A stretch of 64,000 nt of DNA, taken from Okeania sp. SIO1I7. GTDB taxonomy: Bacteria > Cyanobacteriota > Cyanobacteriia > Cyanobacteriales > Microcoleaceae. Positions 9,902-19,991 of this stretch are shown here, one piece after another. Numbering within the stretch: position 1 is the stretch's first letter; the number at the start of each line of letters is the position of its first letter. Below the pieces are notes generated by a model that did no database searches, was not told the DNA's origin, and saw only the letters and a list, made by a program, of their open reading frames with translations. The translations under genes were made by a program, and so were the position numbers. The stretch spans positions 1-64,000 of the forward strand of contig JAAHGF010000033.1 in assembly GCA_010672585.1 (NCBI GenBank). Reading direction: 5' to 3'.

Positions 9902-9964
9902 ATGAGAAAAAGTATAAAGATGAGACCGTTAGAAACCATATTCCTTATTAGTTACTTGATCTGA
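9902..9964 (+). CDS. Possible 20-residue small protein
   Basis: A short frame (MRKSIKMRPLETIFLISYLI) with an excellent Shine-Dalgarno AGGAGG at 9888-9893, nine bases before the ATG. It has a basic start and a hydrophobic end, like many small membrane peptides. A hairpin with a T-run follows about 65 bp downstream (10029-10057). There is no homology I can recognise, and a chance frame remains possible. It is the only supportable coding signal between the antitoxin and the DUF427 gene. Confidence 0.3.
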   Translation: MRKSIKMRPLETIFLISYLI

Positions 9965-10028
9965 TGTCTAGAAAATTATAGACAACAATGTTACATAGTT
10001 TTTGTTGAAGTTCAATAAAGAAGAAATG

Positions 10029-10057
10029 AACCCCATAAATAAATTTATGGAGTTTTT
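10029..10057 (+). terminator. Rho-independent-like terminator
   Basis: The palindrome CCATAAATAAATTTATGG, flanked by AAC and GTT that extend the stem, is followed by a T-run. It lies downstream of the possible small gene at 9902-9964. Confidence 0.5.
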
Positions 10058-10248
10058 AATAGAGTATTTATTTTTCGCCCTTTGTTTCTAGTCTGCTCTA
10101 CCTTGCAGTAGGGATTCGGGATTCTTTTTTGATTCCGGTTGGGTGTAACTGTCATAGCTTTGATTTGACTTTAATCTAAACTGTTTTGCTGGAAGGCGAG
10201 TGGACAAGAGAAATGATTGTGGCCATATTTCATAATATTGGGACACAT

Positions 10249-10525
10249 TTTTACCGAATAATTAAGGTAAAAATCCTCTCCTTTAAAGGAGAAACAAGCG
10301 GTCGTTTGCTTTTGCTTCGCAAAACTGGCGTAACGCAACGCTGTCGCGAAACGCGTCAGCGGAACGGAGTTCTCTCTTCGCAGCGCACCCGTTGGGTGGG
10401 ATGGCTCCGAAACCTGTGCCATATCCAATCGACCAAGAGAGAAAAAATTTTCCTTTTATTCAATCCTCTTCCTTTTAGGGAGAGGTAATTATCAATTATC
10501 AATTATCAATTATCAATTATTGAAC
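10249..10525. repeat. Family A repeat abutting a stop codon
   Basis: Begins TTACCGAATAATTAAGG and ends in repeated AATTATC heptamers followed by TTGAACC, directly against the stop codon (TAG, complement of 10526-10528) of the DUF427 gene. The interior contains a GGTGGGATGGCTCCG-like insert also seen in other A copies. Confidence 0.7.
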
Positions 10526-10810
10526 CTAGCTTTCTATTTGTACACGAGTATAAAAGGCCACATAGTTTTGAATATTTTTGGCTTTTTCTTTGGGGTTGGG
10601 ATAATACCAAGCGCCATCTTTATTTATCTTACCATCTACTTCTATATCGTAATAGCTCGCTTCACCTTTCCAGAAACAGTTAGTATGGGTTTTGCTTTCT
10701 TTGAAATATTCACAATTAACTGTGTCTGGTGGGAAATAATAATTACCTTCGACAATTTCACAGCGATCGCTCTGTGCTAAAATAACACCATTCCAAAGAG
10801 CTTTGACCAT
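10526..10810 (-). CDS. DUF427 family protein
   Basis: A 94-residue protein of the DUF427 family, small single-domain beta-rich proteins widespread in bacteria and fungi. Recognisable elements are the start MVKALWNGVILAQSD, the central EGNYYFPPDTVN, and the C-terminal AWYYPNPKEKAKNIQNYVAFYT, where the tryptophan-tyrosine-tyrosine-proline motif and the terminal strand are typical. No enzymatic function is established that I can state with certainty. The length is normal. The gene stands alone: its stop codon touches a family A repeat, and a 500-bp gene-free stretch lies upstream. I see no operon partner. Confidence 0.85.
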   Translation of the reverse strand: MVKALWNGVILAQSDRCEIVEGNYYFPPDTVNCEYFKESKTHTNCFWKGEASYYDIEVDGKINKDGAWYYPNPKEKAKNIQNYVAFYTRVQIES

Positions 10811-11072
10811 TATTTTTTCCTAATCCTAGTAATTACGGTATATAATCATATCAAATATTGAATTAAATTAGGAAAAAGAGAAAATTACAAATTGATTTTC
10901 CCGGTCTAAATTTTATAATCCTGGATTTAAGGCGATCGCTAGTTTCTATATTAATGATTAAGTAATAATGCATTTTTATCTGTGTAGCTTTTTATTATCT
11001 AAAAAATCCAAATTTTGTACTTTATCCAACTAAGAAAAGTTGTTATTATGAAAATCACTTTCATAAAACCCA

Positions 11073-11096
11073 AAAAAAGCAGCTAGTTAAGCTGCA
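11073..11096 (-). terminator. Orphan terminator-like hairpin
   Basis: Stem GCAGCT / AGCTGC with a 5-base loop, followed on the minus strand by seven T. No minus-strand gene lies immediately upstream, so it may be a relic or may end an unrecognised transcript. Confidence 0.45.
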
Positions 11097-11308
11097 TATT
11101 TAAGAATAACCGTTGTGTTTCTGCGAGGAAACTTTAATTAATTAATTAATTTAATATAGAAAATTATTTACCTCTATACTTTTATAAAATGTTTAAATAA
11201 ATTTAATGTATGTGATTTATCCCATCAGTCAATTATGACTTTCATCCATAATTAGAGTGATAATGTATTGAAAAAAATATGATTGTAAACACTAAAATTA
11301 AGTGATGC

Positions 11309-12098
11309 AGGATATTGCCAGATAATATTAGTCCCAAGTCTGTAACTATTAGCAAAAAAGCTGATAGATGGTTTGTCAGTTTCAAAGTAGAAACCATACC
11401 TCAAAATACGGATAAATCAGTAGATGTAGTTGGTGTTGATTTAGGTATAAAATCTCTAGCTACACTCTCAACTGGTGAAATGTTTGTTTGCGTTTGCTTC
11501 CGCATCCCATAGGGAAGCATTCCGAAAGAAAGGAGCTAAGTCTTACAAAAAGTTAGAAGCTGAACTCTCTCGGTTGCAATACCTGAATCGACATAAAACT
11601 AAGTTTTCGCTCTAACTGGAAAAAAGCACAGCTAAAAATAGCTAGACTACACACAAAGATAGCCAACATCAGAAAAGATACATTGCATAAACTGACTACT
11701 TATTTGACTAAAAACCACAGCAAAATAGTAATAGAAGACTTAAATGTATCAGGTATGATGTCAAATCACAAGCTAGCTAAGGCTGTTGCTGACATTGGTT
11801 TTTATGAGTTTCGTAGACAGGCGCGAGTACAAGTGTGAGTTATACGGTTCTGAGTTAATCATTGTTGATAGATGGTTTCCTAGTTCCAAAACTTGCAGTA
11901 GGTGTGGAACTATTAAATAATCTCTGTTTTTATCAGAGCGCGTAATCAAATTGCGAACACTGCAATTTTAGTTGCGATTGCTCCGCAACGCTAGCGCGAA
12001 CCGACCGTGACACGTTACCAGGTAGAAGCAGGAATAGAACAGATTATAAGCAGGAAAATCATAGATTTTTGTAGATAATCGTAGGTTTCTAAGAACGG
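11309..12098 (+). pseudogene. Decayed IS200/IS605-type tnpB remnant
   Basis: A degraded relative of the intact tnpB at 27122-28294. The RuvC-I segment (VVGVDLGIKSLATLSTG) is readable at about 11430-11480, but a TTTGCTTCCGCATCCC-type short repeat then breaks the frame. Later pieces recover GVDLG-family landmarks in other frames: the EDLNVSGM segment near 11730, the zinc-finger CSRCGT near 11895, and the CNF segment near 11960, which is again invaded by a short repeat. The N-terminal half is missing. The 3' end keeps the same right-end sequence as the intact copy, ending TTCTAAGAACGG at 12098. It is certainly not functional as a protein. Confidence 0.85.
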
Positions 12099-12167
12099 TT
12101 TTCATATTGCACTAACTAACCCGGAAAACGAAACAACGACAGAAAAATCAAAATGATACATGATATG

Positions 12168-12503
12168 CTAATTGTTATTGTCCATGATGGATATTGCGCT
12201 TCTTGTATCTTCTATTCGATCAATGTGAGCTTTGAGTAAAGATAAATCTGTCGCTACAAATCTCTTGTTGGTAGTCAGATCGTAAGCTTCCCACTCTTGA
12301 GAAAAATCTACATCTTGCCAAATAAACCAATCTCGGTAGATTTCACCTTCATCAATATCACCACACAGAGCTAACCAATCATCTCCATCAAAATTGTCTA
12401 CTGCTGATGCTACTAAGTCAAGCCATGCAATAGTAGTACAAGTATCTGTATCGATATCAGTAGCAGAGGAGATGGACTGGGAGAGGCAGGTGTTAGAAGT
12501 CAT
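12168..12503 (-). CDS. Small acidic hypothetical protein
   Basis: A 111-residue protein, strongly acidic and rich in D, W and S/T (for example WLALCGDIDEGEIYRDWFIW). The ATG at 12503 is preceded by AAGGAA at a fair ribosome-binding distance. There is no signal peptide, membrane segment or motif that I recognise. It lies between a dead tnpB and repeat DNA, so it is isolated. The regular amino-acid composition and the acidic, tryptophan-rich core make it look coding and not random, but it could be a lineage-specific protein of unknown role. Confidence 0.5.
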   Translation of the reverse strand: MTSNTCLSQSISSATDIDTDTCTTIAWLDLVASAVDNFDGDDWLALCGDIDEGEIYRDWFIWQDVDFSQEWEAYDLTTNKRFVATDLSLLKAHIDRIEDTRSAISIMDNNN

Positions 12504-12691
12504 TGCTAAATTCCTTGATTAACTCTATGCTTTAACTGTAGGAACTTTTAGCACTAAATAGTAATAGATATATGCCACTATCTGAATCAAACCATCTCAG
12601 ATATCAGATTAATCTACCTTGTTATTACGAAAATGGTAAAGTAGAATCATCCTATAAGTAGACACTTCACAAATTGGCACTGTTATGGCAG

Positions 12692-12755
12692 GGAGTAGGG
12701 GAGTGGGGGAGTAGGGGAGTAGGGGAGTGGGGGAGTGGGGGAGTAGGGGAGTAGT
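12692..12755. repeat. Octamer tandem repeat GGGGAGTR
   Basis: About eight head-to-tail copies of an 8-base unit alternating AGTAGGGG and AGTGGGGG. The complementary array occurs at 14676-14770, and shorter ones near 24215, 32645 and 47605. Confidence 0.85.
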
Positions 12756-12770
12756 AAATGTAAGAATAAT

Positions 12771-12964
12771 AGGACTTACCCATGAAGTACGAAAAACTAG
12801 GATTTGAGATTGCTTCCCTATCGGTCGCTTCGGACGAAAATACGTTGTGCTGCGTAAGTCCTGAATAATATACACAGGACTTAAGCAAATTCACCTTAAA
12901 AACGCCATATGTAGGGGCAAATGGCATTCGCCCTCACTAGATTTAGTGTTTCTGTGTAAGTCCT
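12771..12964. repeat. Two adjacent AGGACTTAC-bounded small elements
   Basis: Two back-to-back elements, 12771-12862 and 12876-12964. Each starts AGGACTTA and ends TAAGTCCT. The ends match the terminal repeats of the IS at 60378-61776 and of the 89-bp element at 54745, so they look like internally deleted relatives of that IS. Confidence 0.7.
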
Positions 12965-13127
12965 GATACAATCATATCATATTCGCTGGGGCGCGTTTGT
13001 GTAAGCCCAAGGGTGAATATCTAAAAGAAATTTAAGTTTTTTATTGCCCTTAAGTATTCTTGCCTGTTGCCTGTTGCCTGTTCCCTACCTTTGCTATACA
13101 ATACCGATGCTACGGGACATTATATTA

Positions 13128-13266
13128 TATCATGTCCGGTTGAATAGTTATAAATAACGAGGGAGAAGTCAACCCACCCCTCGCCCCTCCCAGGAGGGGA
13201 AGAAGAGGAAGTTTTAAGGTATAAAGAGGAGCAAGTTTTTTTATCACTAATTATCCGGACATGATA
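13128..13266. repeat. MITE family C copy (139 bp)
   Basis: Bounded by TATCATGTCCGG and CCGGACATGATA. Flanks are TTA on the left and TAA on the right, the TNA type of this family, here not identical. The interior holds CCTCGCCCCTCCCAGGAGG. Confidence 0.85.
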
Positions 13267-13533
13267 TAACTAGACATCTGGTGGAAATTAAAAATAAAAT
13301 CAATTATTATCCATAAATTGTCAATTATTTCTCCCTATTCCCTATTCCCTATTCCCTGTTCCCTGCTATATTTTTTGCTTGACTCAAACTAAAAGCACTG
13401 TAAAGGAAACAGGATGTTAAGGCAGTTAGGTAAGTCACAAAAAAATTTTTAACTACCTAAAATACTCCACAGTCTCTATAGCTAAGGAGATACCTTAATA
13501 ATTAAGAACAATTAATAGTTGAGGTGTTCAAAA

Positions 13534-14280
13534 ATGCTTAATCTTAATAAGATGAAAACAAATATAGTAGCGATCGCTGTAGTAGCTCTAACTATTTGTA
13601 ATACTCCCCTAGCACTTGCGGAAAATTATACCAGAGAATTTGACGAACAAAAATATCTACGTCAAAACCCTGATGTTGCACAGTTGGTACGTCAAGGAAA
13701 ATATAAATCTGGTTATGAACATTATGTCAGATATGGGCAATATGAAAATCGCCCTCCAGCTTTCAAAATATTTGATGAGCAAGAATATTTGCGACAGAAC
13801 CCTGACGTTAGAAATGCGATACGTCGTGGAGAATTTCAGTCTGCTTACCAACACTACCTCAAACATGGTCAATATGAAAACCGTAAAGGTGTTTCTAAAC
13901 CATCACAACCGGAATTTTATGATGATTATAATCAACCTCCTTTTGCTTACAATAATTCGAGTTGTCAAAATATAAATCGTAATTTATCTCAGGAGGCATT
14001 TTTCCGCACTGAAAGTCGAGTAATTCATATTTGTAGATATCAAAATAATAACAAATTAGTTTGGTTTGAGCGGAACAATAGAAGCAATTCTGGTTGGAAA
14101 ACTTTTCCAGTAGAAATTGCCTATAATGGTTTTGTTAATGCTCGTATGGGCTATTTTGTTAATAACAATGAATTTATTCATAAACGAAGAAATCGAAGGG
14201 TTTACAGAGAACAAGTTCTAACTAAATGGAGACATAATTGTACTAAAACATCTCCTTATCCATCATCGAATTCTTTTTAA
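13534..14280 (+). CDS. Secreted protein with two FDExxYLxxNPDV repeats
   Basis: From the ATG at 13534 (GAGG in front) the product is 248 residues. The first 29 residues form a signal peptide ending ALA before ENYTREF. Two repeats of about 40 residues follow, each of the form FDEQ(K/E)YLRQNPDV...(S)(G/A)YxHYxxxGQYENR. This repeat is known from many cyanobacterial extracellular proteins, where it often accompanies larger enzymes; its function is not established. The C-terminal 120 residues are rich in N, R and aromatic residues and contain paired cysteines (SSCQ, HICR, HNCT), suggesting a small disulfide-bonded domain. It stands alone between repeat regions. Export is well supported, the role unknown. 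Confidence 0.8.
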   Translation: MLNLNKMKTNIVAIAVVALTICNTPLALAENYTREFDEQKYLRQNPDVAQLVRQGKYKSGYEHYVRYGQYENRPPAFKIFDEQEYLRQNPDVRNAIRRGEFQSAYQHYLKHGQYENRKGVSKPSQPEFYDDYNQPPFAYNNSSCQNINRNLSQEAFFRTESRVIHICRYQNNNKLVWFERNNRSNSGWKTFPVEIAYNGFVNARMGYFVNNNEFIHKRRNRRVYREQVLTKWRHNCTKTSPYPSSNSF

Positions 14281-14804
14281 AAGTCTAACTAAAAAGTAAT
14301 ATCATTTATCATAAATAATGCTATACTTATGCAAGACTTCAATGATTAAGTAACTATTAGGGTTCAATAACTTAAAGAGCGATTATTCGCCAGTTATTGT
14401 ATATTATTTTTATGTTTATTAGGACATAGACGTTGTATGTAACGTCCCTACCTAATCCTCTACTCCGCTCAAGAAAACATAGAAAAGTTTTTTATTTTTG
14501 TATAATTTACCCGCATCTGTATCCTTTTCTATAGAGTAGGGACAGGTAATATTCAACAATTAATAATTAATAATTAATAATTAATAATTTAGGTAAAAAA
14601 AATAGTATCGCTGTACCCATTTTATATAGAATCCGGTTATATGATATATCTTTAATAATTCTATAATTACTTCAATCTCCCCCACTCCCCCACTCCCCTA
14701 CTCCCCTACTCCCCCACTCCCCTACTCCCCCACTCCCCTACTCCCCCACTCCCCTACTCCCCCACTCCCTACTTCCTACATAATAAGTATTCAACCATTT
14801 GATA
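14281..14804. other. Gene-free repeat DNA including octamer array
   Basis: No gene seen. Contains AATTAAT heptamers (14555-14590), a D-type end (GAATCCGGTTAT at about 14628) and a long array of CCCCCACT/CCCCTACT octamers at 14676-14770. Confidence 0.75.
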
Positions 14805-15830
14805 TTATGCTTTAGTCAGAACTTTTTCAGGAAGCTTTACCTCATTTTGAAGAACCTTTCCTTGTTCAAAGTCAGTAATATTAGATACGGTTGTAGTAGC
14901 AATATCATTCAGTGCTTCTTTAGTGAAAAATGCCTGATGAGAAGTAATCAAAACATTCTGGAAAGATTGTAATAACTGGAAAATATCATCCTGAATAACT
15001 GTCTCAGATAAATCTTTAAAGAAAATATGCTCCTCTTGTTCATAAACATCAATTCCCAAATAACCAATTATTCCAGATTTTATGCCTTCAATTGCTGCTT
15101 TTGTATCAATTAATTGACCCCGACTGGTATTAATTAACATCACACCTGGTTTCATTTGCGCGATAGTTTTAGTATTAATCAAATGATAATTTTCTGGTGT
15201 TAGGGGGCAATGTAATGAAATGATATCAGAGTTAGCTAATAACTCAGGCAAGTCTACATAACGAGTATCGCCAATCTCTTCAAATTGAGGATTAGGATAA
15301 GGATCGTATCCAAGCAAATGACAACCAAACCCGTGAAGAATCTGGGAAATAATGATGCCTATTTTACCTGTTCCCACAATTCCCACTGTACTATTGTGCA
15401 AGTCAAATCCTAATAAACCATTCAAAGAAAAATTATCATCACGCCCTCTATTAAAAGCTTTATGTAGCTTGCGGTTGAGCATTAGAATCATCCCAATAGC
15501 AAATTCTGCTACTGAATAGGGAGAATAAGCTGTCACTCGCACAACTGGAATACCGACTTCTGCAGCAGTTTCCAGGTCAACATTATTAAAACCTGTACAT
15601 CGTAGAGCAACTAAACGAATACCTTGAGCAGCAAGAATTTTCAGAGTTTCAGAGCCTAAATCATCATTGACAAATATACAAACTGCTTCACATCCAGTTG
15701 CGAGAGCAGCAGTTTTAGCTTCCAGTCGAGTTTCATGGAAAATAAATTCATGGTTAGCATTTGTAGCAGTATTAGCTAGCTCTAGAAATTCGCGATCGTA
15801 TTTTTCGGTACTAAAAACAGCAACTTTCAT
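14805..15830 (-). CDS. ldhA: D-lactate dehydrogenase (D-2-hydroxyacid dehydrogenase family)
   Basis: A 341-residue enzyme from the ATG at 15830 (MKVAVFSTEKYD); an upstream in-frame ATG would add 19 residues encoded in repeat DNA and is less likely. The fold is that of D-isomer-specific 2-hydroxyacid dehydrogenases: substrate-domain Arg in RCTGFNNVD, the nucleotide-binding GIVGTGKIG, NTSRGQLID and the catalytic His segment TSHQAFFT. The start sequence and length fit D-lactate dehydrogenase, which reduces pyruvate to D-lactate with NADH, more closely than phosphoglycerate dehydrogenase. Phosphoketolase lies upstream on the same strand with 0.9 kb of repeats between, so the two probably serve the same fermentation without one transcript. 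The substrate assignment is family-based. Confidence 0.88.
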   Translation of the reverse strand: MKVAVFSTEKYDREFLELANTATNANHEFIFHETRLEAKTAALATGCEAVCIFVNDDLGSETLKILAAQGIRLVALRCTGFNNVDLETAAEVGIPVVRVTAYSPYSVAEFAIGMILMLNRKLHKAFNRGRDDNFSLNGLLGFDLHNSTVGIVGTGKIGIIISQILHGFGCHLLGYDPYPNPQFEEIGDTRYVDLPELLANSDIISLHCPLTPENYHLINTKTIAQMKPGVMLINTSRGQLIDTKAAIEGIKSGIIGYLGIDVYEQEEHIFFKDLSETVIQDDIFQLLQSFQNVLITSHQAFFTKEALNDIATTTVSNITDFEQGKVLQNEVKLPEKVLTKA

Positions 15831-16067
15831 TTTGATTAGGGAATAGGGAATAGGTGTAGGTTGAATTGAGGAAGTGAAACCCAACAAATATATAGCGCTA
15901 CACTCAAGTCAAAAGGCAAAACTCAAGTCAAAAGTCAAAAGGCAAAAGTCAAAAGTAATCCCTGAGTGACTTTCAGTATTGAAAATATTCTGATCTTAAG
16001 TCACAGCAAGAATTTAACTTCTAACTTCTGACTTCTGACTTCACCGTACAGCGCTAGACGCAAGTTA

Positions 16068-16248
16068 TATCATGTTCGGTTGAATACTTATAAATAACTT
16101 AGCGAGGAGTCAGGAGTCAGGAGTCAGGAGCTAGGAGGGAAGAAAGGAGAAAAATCAAGATAATTTCAGTATTTCAAGATAATTTCAGTATTTATTCGGT
16201 ACAGTCAGTTCTGAAATTTTATTTATAACTGATTATCCGAACATGATA
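16068..16248. repeat. MITE family C copy (181 bp)
   Basis: Ends TATCATGTTCGG and CCGAACATGATA with TTA duplicated on both sides (16065-16067 and 16249-16251). It interrupts the 125-bp repeat array. Confidence 0.85.
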
Positions 16249-16272
16249 TTAAAAGGTAAAAGTCAAAAGTAA

Positions 16273-16397
16273 TATCATGTCCGGCTGAATACTTACACTT
16301 TGGAGGAGGTAAGGCAGGAGGCAGGAGGCAGGAGGCAGAAGGGTTTCCCGCAATTTCAACCTAATTCTATACACAAACGATGCTACCGGACATGATA
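16273..16397. repeat. MITE family C copy (125 bp)
   Basis: Ends TATCATGTCCGG and CCGGACATGATA with TAA duplicated (16270-16272 and 16398-16400). The interior carries GGAGGCA heptamers. It is the second C element inside the 125-bp array. Confidence 0.85.
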
Positions 16398-16736
16398 TAA
16401 CCCCTGAGTGACTTTCAGTATTGAAAATATTCTGATCTTAAGTCACAGCAAGAATTTAACTTCTAACTTCTGACTTCACCATACAGCGCTATAAGCAAGT
16501 TAAAAGTTAAAAGTCAAAAGTAACTCCTGAGTGACTATCAGTATTGAAAATATTCTGATATTGAGTCACAGCAAGAATTTAACTTCTGACTTCTGACTTC
16601 TGACTTCACCGTACAGCGCTACACGCAAGTTAAAAGGTAAAAGTCAAAAGTAACCCCTAAGTGACTTTCAGTATTGAAAATATTCTGATATTGAGTCACA
16701 GCAAGAATTTAACTTCTGACTTCTGACTTCTGACTT

Positions 16737-19178
16737 CTAACTTCTGACTTCACCATCAGACCACTTCCAATTAACGATATCAGGTCTGTCAATACCATGC
16801 TCATAAGCATAATTTTGACAAGCTATTTGCTCATTGCGGAATTTTTCCTTCGCATGAGCACCTGCAACCTTTAGCTTCTCTACTCGGTCAATTACATCCA
16901 TCGCAATACTGAAGCGGTCAATATTATTCCGAATAGCTAATTCTAAAGGCGTATTAATATTACCCTTTTCTTTATAACCCCTTACATGAAGGTTCTCGTG
17001 ATTAGTACGACGGTAAGTATAGCGGTGAATCAACCAAGGATAACCGTGGAAATTAAAGATAATTGGTTTATCCAGAGTAAACAAAGTATCAAAATCGCGA
17101 TCGCTCAATCCATGAGGATGCTCCGTATCTGGTTGTAACTTAAACAAATCAATCACGTTGATAAAGCGAATCTTCAAGTCAGGGAAAGCTTCTTGCAACA
17201 TCATATTAGCAGCCAAAGCTTCCTTCGTGGGAATATCACCAGCAGTTGCCAATACAACATCAGGTTCCACTCCCTGGTCGTTACTTGCCCAATCCCAAAT
17301 ACCAATACCCTTAGTACAATGCTTAATAGCAGCATCCATATCCATGTACTGCAAGTGCTTCTGTTTGTCAGCAACAATCACATTAACATAGTTCTTACTT
17401 CGCAAACAATGGTCTGCAACTGACAGCAAACAATTAACATCAGGGGGTAGATAGATCCGAGTTACATCTGGAGTCTTATTAGAAATCACATCTAAGAAAC
17501 CAGGATCTTGGTGAGTAAAACCATTGTGGTCTTGTCGCCAAACTGTTGAAGTAATCAATATATTAAGAGAAGGAATTTTTTCACGCCAACTAAGTTCATT
17601 ACACTTCTCGATCCACTTAGCGTGTTGACCCACCATCGAACCAATCACATGAGCAAATGCTTCATAGGTAGAGAAAAAGACGTGTCTTCCAGTCAAGATG
17701 TATCCTTCCATCCAACCTTCAAGAGTATGTTCGCTCAACATTTCCATCACGCGACCATCACGCGCAAGCTCTCCACCATCTAAATCTTCCGGTAGAAATT
17801 CTGCCATCCAAGTCTTCTTACTGACTTCATAAATAGCACTTAGTCTATTAGAAGTATTTTCATCAGGTCCGAATACCCGGAAATTAGTCATGTTATTACG
17901 CATGACATCTCGGAGAAAAACACCCAAAGGACGAGTATTTTCTGCCTCTATTGTTCCAGGTTTATCTATCTCTATGCCATATTCCTGGAAATTAGGCATA
18001 TTCAACTCTTTGCAGAGGAGTCCGCCATTAGCATTAGGGTTCGCACTCATCCGACGGGCACCATAAGGAGCTAATTCTCGCAATTCTGCTAATAATTTAC
18101 CATTGGCATCAAAAAGTTCTTCTGGTTTGTAGCTACGCATCCACTGTTCCAGAATTTTCATGTGTTCTGGATTTTTAGCAACATCAGTCATAGGTACTTG
18201 GTGTGCCCGCCAAAAGCCTTCAATTTTGTGACCATCAATTTCTGATGGTGCAGACCATCCCTTGGGAGTTCGGAATACAATCATTGGCCAGCGTGGCAAC
18301 TCAGCATTACCCGAACTTCTAGCTTGTTGTTGAATATTTTTAATTTCCTGAACGCAATGGTCTAAGGTAGCTGCCATTGCTTGGTGCATACTATCTGGGT
18401 CAGACCCTTCCACAAAATAGGGTTCATAGCCATAACCCAAAAAGAGGTTTCTTAAATCTTCGTGGCTAATTCTAGATAAGATTGTTGGGTTATTAATCTT
18501 GTAACCATTCAAGTGCAAAATTGGCAGAATAGCACCGTCTGTAATTGGATTAATAAATTTGTTAGAGTGCCAGGATGTAGCCAGAGGTCCTGTCTCAGAC
18601 TCACCATCTCCAACAACTGGTACACAAATTAAATTTGGATTATCCAGAATTGAACCTGTAGCATGAGAAAGTACATAACCAAGTTCACCTCCTTCATGGA
18701 TAGAACCTGGAGTTTCTGGCGTACAGTGACTACCAATACCACCAGGAAAAGAAAACTGTTTGAAGAATTTTTCTAAACCTTGTACATCTTGACTTTTGTC
18801 TGGATAGACTTCTGAATAAGTATCCTCTAAATAGGTTGGAGCTAGGACTCCTGGTGCGCCATGTCCTGGACCAGACATAAAAATCATATCAAGGTCAAAT
18901 TTTTTGATAACCCGGTTGAGATGTATCCATATAAAGGCTTGACCAGAACTTGACCCCCAGTGTCCCAAAATGCGACTCTTAATTTGTTCAGGTTTTAGAG
19001 GTTCCCGTAGGAGAGGATTCTTTTTCAGGTAAATCATCCCCACCATTAAATAGCAACAAGCACGCCAAAAAGCTTGCATTTTTTGGACTTCATCAGGGCT
19101 GAGAGGTGTGCCTTCAACTGTTGAACGCGCCTGGCCAAAAGCACTAATCGAAGCTATTCTTTCTGGTGTTGATACCAT
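16737..19178 (-). CDS. xfp: Phosphoketolase (Xfp)
   Basis: An 813-residue phosphoketolase, splitting xylulose 5-phosphate (and often fructose 6-phosphate) with phosphate into acetyl phosphate and an aldose phosphate. The thiamine-diphosphate site is seen in [15 protein letters not shown] and [11 protein letters not shown], preceded by the family signatures GHWGSSSGQ and SGPGHGAPG. The transketolase-like middle domain has [11 protein letters not shown]. Length is normal. In cyanobacteria the enzyme gives acetyl phosphate from sugar phosphates in the dark or under mixotrophy, and the downstream D-lactate dehydrogenase fits the same fermentative use. The last few residues (GEVRS) and the stop codon are read from the TTCTGAC heptamer tract, so a repeat has replaced the original 3' end. 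Confidence 0.96.
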   Translation of the reverse strand: MVSTPERIASISAFGQARSTVEGTPLSPDEVQKMQAFWRACCYLMVGMIYLKKNPLLREPLKPEQIKSRILGHWGSSSGQAFIWIHLNRVIKKFDLDMIFMSGPGHGAPGVLAPTYLEDTYSEVYPDKSQDVQGLEKFFKQFSFPGGIGSHCTPETPGSIHEGGELGYVLSHATGSILDNPNLICVPVVGDGESETGPLATSWHSNKFINPITDGAILPILHLNGYKINNPTILSRISHEDLRNLFLGYGYEPYFVEGSDPDSMHQAMAATLDHCVQEIKNIQQQARSSGNAELPRWPMIVFRTPKGWSAPSEIDGHKIEGFWRAHQVPMTDVAKNPEHMKILEQWMRSYKPEELFDANGKLLAELRELAPYGARRMSANPNANGGLLCKELNMPNFQEYGIEIDKPGTIEAENTRPLGVFLRDVMRNNMTNFRVFGPDENTSNRLSAIYEVSKKTWMAEFLPEDLDGGELARDGRVMEMLSEHTLEGWMEGYILTGRHVFFSTYEAFAHVIGSMVGQHAKWIEKCNELSWREKIPSLNILITSTVWRQDHNGFTHQDPGFLDVISNKTPDVTRIYLPPDVNCLLSVADHCLRSKNYVNVIVADKQKHLQYMDMDAAIKHCTKGIGIWDWASNDQGVEPDVVLATAGDIPTKEALAANMMLQEAFPDLKIRFINVIDLFKLQPDTEHPHGLSDRDFDTLFTLDKPIIFNFHGYPWLIHRYTYRRTNHENLHVRGYKEKGNINTPLELAIRNNIDRFSIAMDVIDRVEKLKVAGAHAKEKFRNEQIACQNYAYEHGIDRPDIVNWKWSDGEVRS

Positions 19179-19617
19179 AATTTTTAGATTCCTTATACAA
19201 AATTCTACGTCTTTGTCTCTAGTAAGCAGGGCAAATGTCCATTGCTAGGATTAAGTTGAATTGAGCAATTTCAAACATTCATTCTTGTTTCTGCTTATAG
19301 TGGAGGTGACATGGCTATACTACTATGCGGATCTAGGTACAAATAACTATAATTAATTTCTACAATAAAACTGTCATAAAAATAGTTAAAATTTCATTAA
19401 GTTTAGTATTGATAATTATTATCTTTATTCGATCAAAATAATAATAGATATATACCAATATTCATATATACCAATTATGTTATAGGTGATAGAATGCCCT
19501 ATTCTATAAGGGGCGTTCATTATATTTTTTTTATTATGTGTAATTAATTTAGCTTATTTGATAAATTTTAACTACTATGATTTTGATTGTCTCATACTTA
19601 GTTTAAGGTAAGCATTT
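19179..19617. other. Gene-free upstream region of xfp
   Basis: AT-rich DNA without a supportable frame. It must hold the phosphoketolase promoter (minus strand), but I see no convincing -35/-10 pair. A short imperfect duplication of ATATACCAAT occurs near 19454 and 19468. Confidence 0.5.
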
Positions 19618-19809
19618 CCTGCGGAATGCTGCGCAAACAGCTATTAGCTGTCAGCTGTCAGCTCTCATAACGGGGTTTTAATGAATATAGACTGTTTTAA
19701 CCAGTTTTTGTAGTAAGTATAAATTCTAACTGAATTAGTAAAGCTTTTATCTAAAACTAAAAACAATAGCTGATAGCTGATAGCTGATAGCTGATGGCTG
19801 AATGCTTAC
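19618..19809. repeat. MITE family E copy (192 bp) with 8-bp duplication
   Basis: Ends GTAAGCATT and GCTGAATGCTTAC in inverted orientation; AGTTTAAG is duplicated exactly at 19610-19617 and 19810-19817. The interior carries (GCTGATA)n heptamers and a TTTCCTGCGGAATGCTGCGC short repeat. Confidence 0.9.
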
Positions 19810-19856
19810 AGTTTAAGTCTCTAATTTATCTTGATTTTTAGCTACTTTAACTAATA

Positions 19857-19991
19857 GACTTGTCGCTAAATAGAGGGTAAAAATCGCTCCAACCTAGACA
19901 GAGCAATAATTATAAGCATTTTCGGTTCAATAGCTACAATCCTTACATAACAGGGTTTTTGGGAGTTTTTTAAGTTATAAAGCGACAAGTC
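19857..19991. repeat. MITE family F copy (135 bp) at the plsC stop codon
   Basis: Ends GACTTGTCGCT and AGCGACAAGTC in inverted orientation, flanked by TA on both sides (19855-19856 and 19992-19993), as for IS630/Tc1-type insertion. On the minus strand the plsC stop codon TAG (19993-19991) is made of the TA duplication plus the element's first base. Confidence 0.88.

Larger units (their letters stand above)
15961..16736. repeat. Four ~125-bp repeats, split by two MITEs
   Basis: Copies start at 15961, 16402, 16526 and 16655. Each has TGAGTGACTTTCAGTATTG, a small hairpin (CAGTATT/AATATTCTG), GTCACAGCAAGAATTTAAC and TTCTGAC heptamers, with the CAGCGCTA tail present on the first three. The last three are in direct tandem. 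The first is separated from them by two family C elements. The heptamer tract of the last copy runs into the end of the phosphoketolase gene. Confidence 0.8.

Noticed and set aside
10171-10488. Frames on both strands inside the family A repeat
   Set aside because: They translate a repeat present several times in the window with different lengths and frames.
12609-12927. Two overlapping minus-strand frames rich in SPTPLLP
   Set aside because: They translate the GGGGAGTA octamer array; repeats with no stop in several frames give false coding signals.
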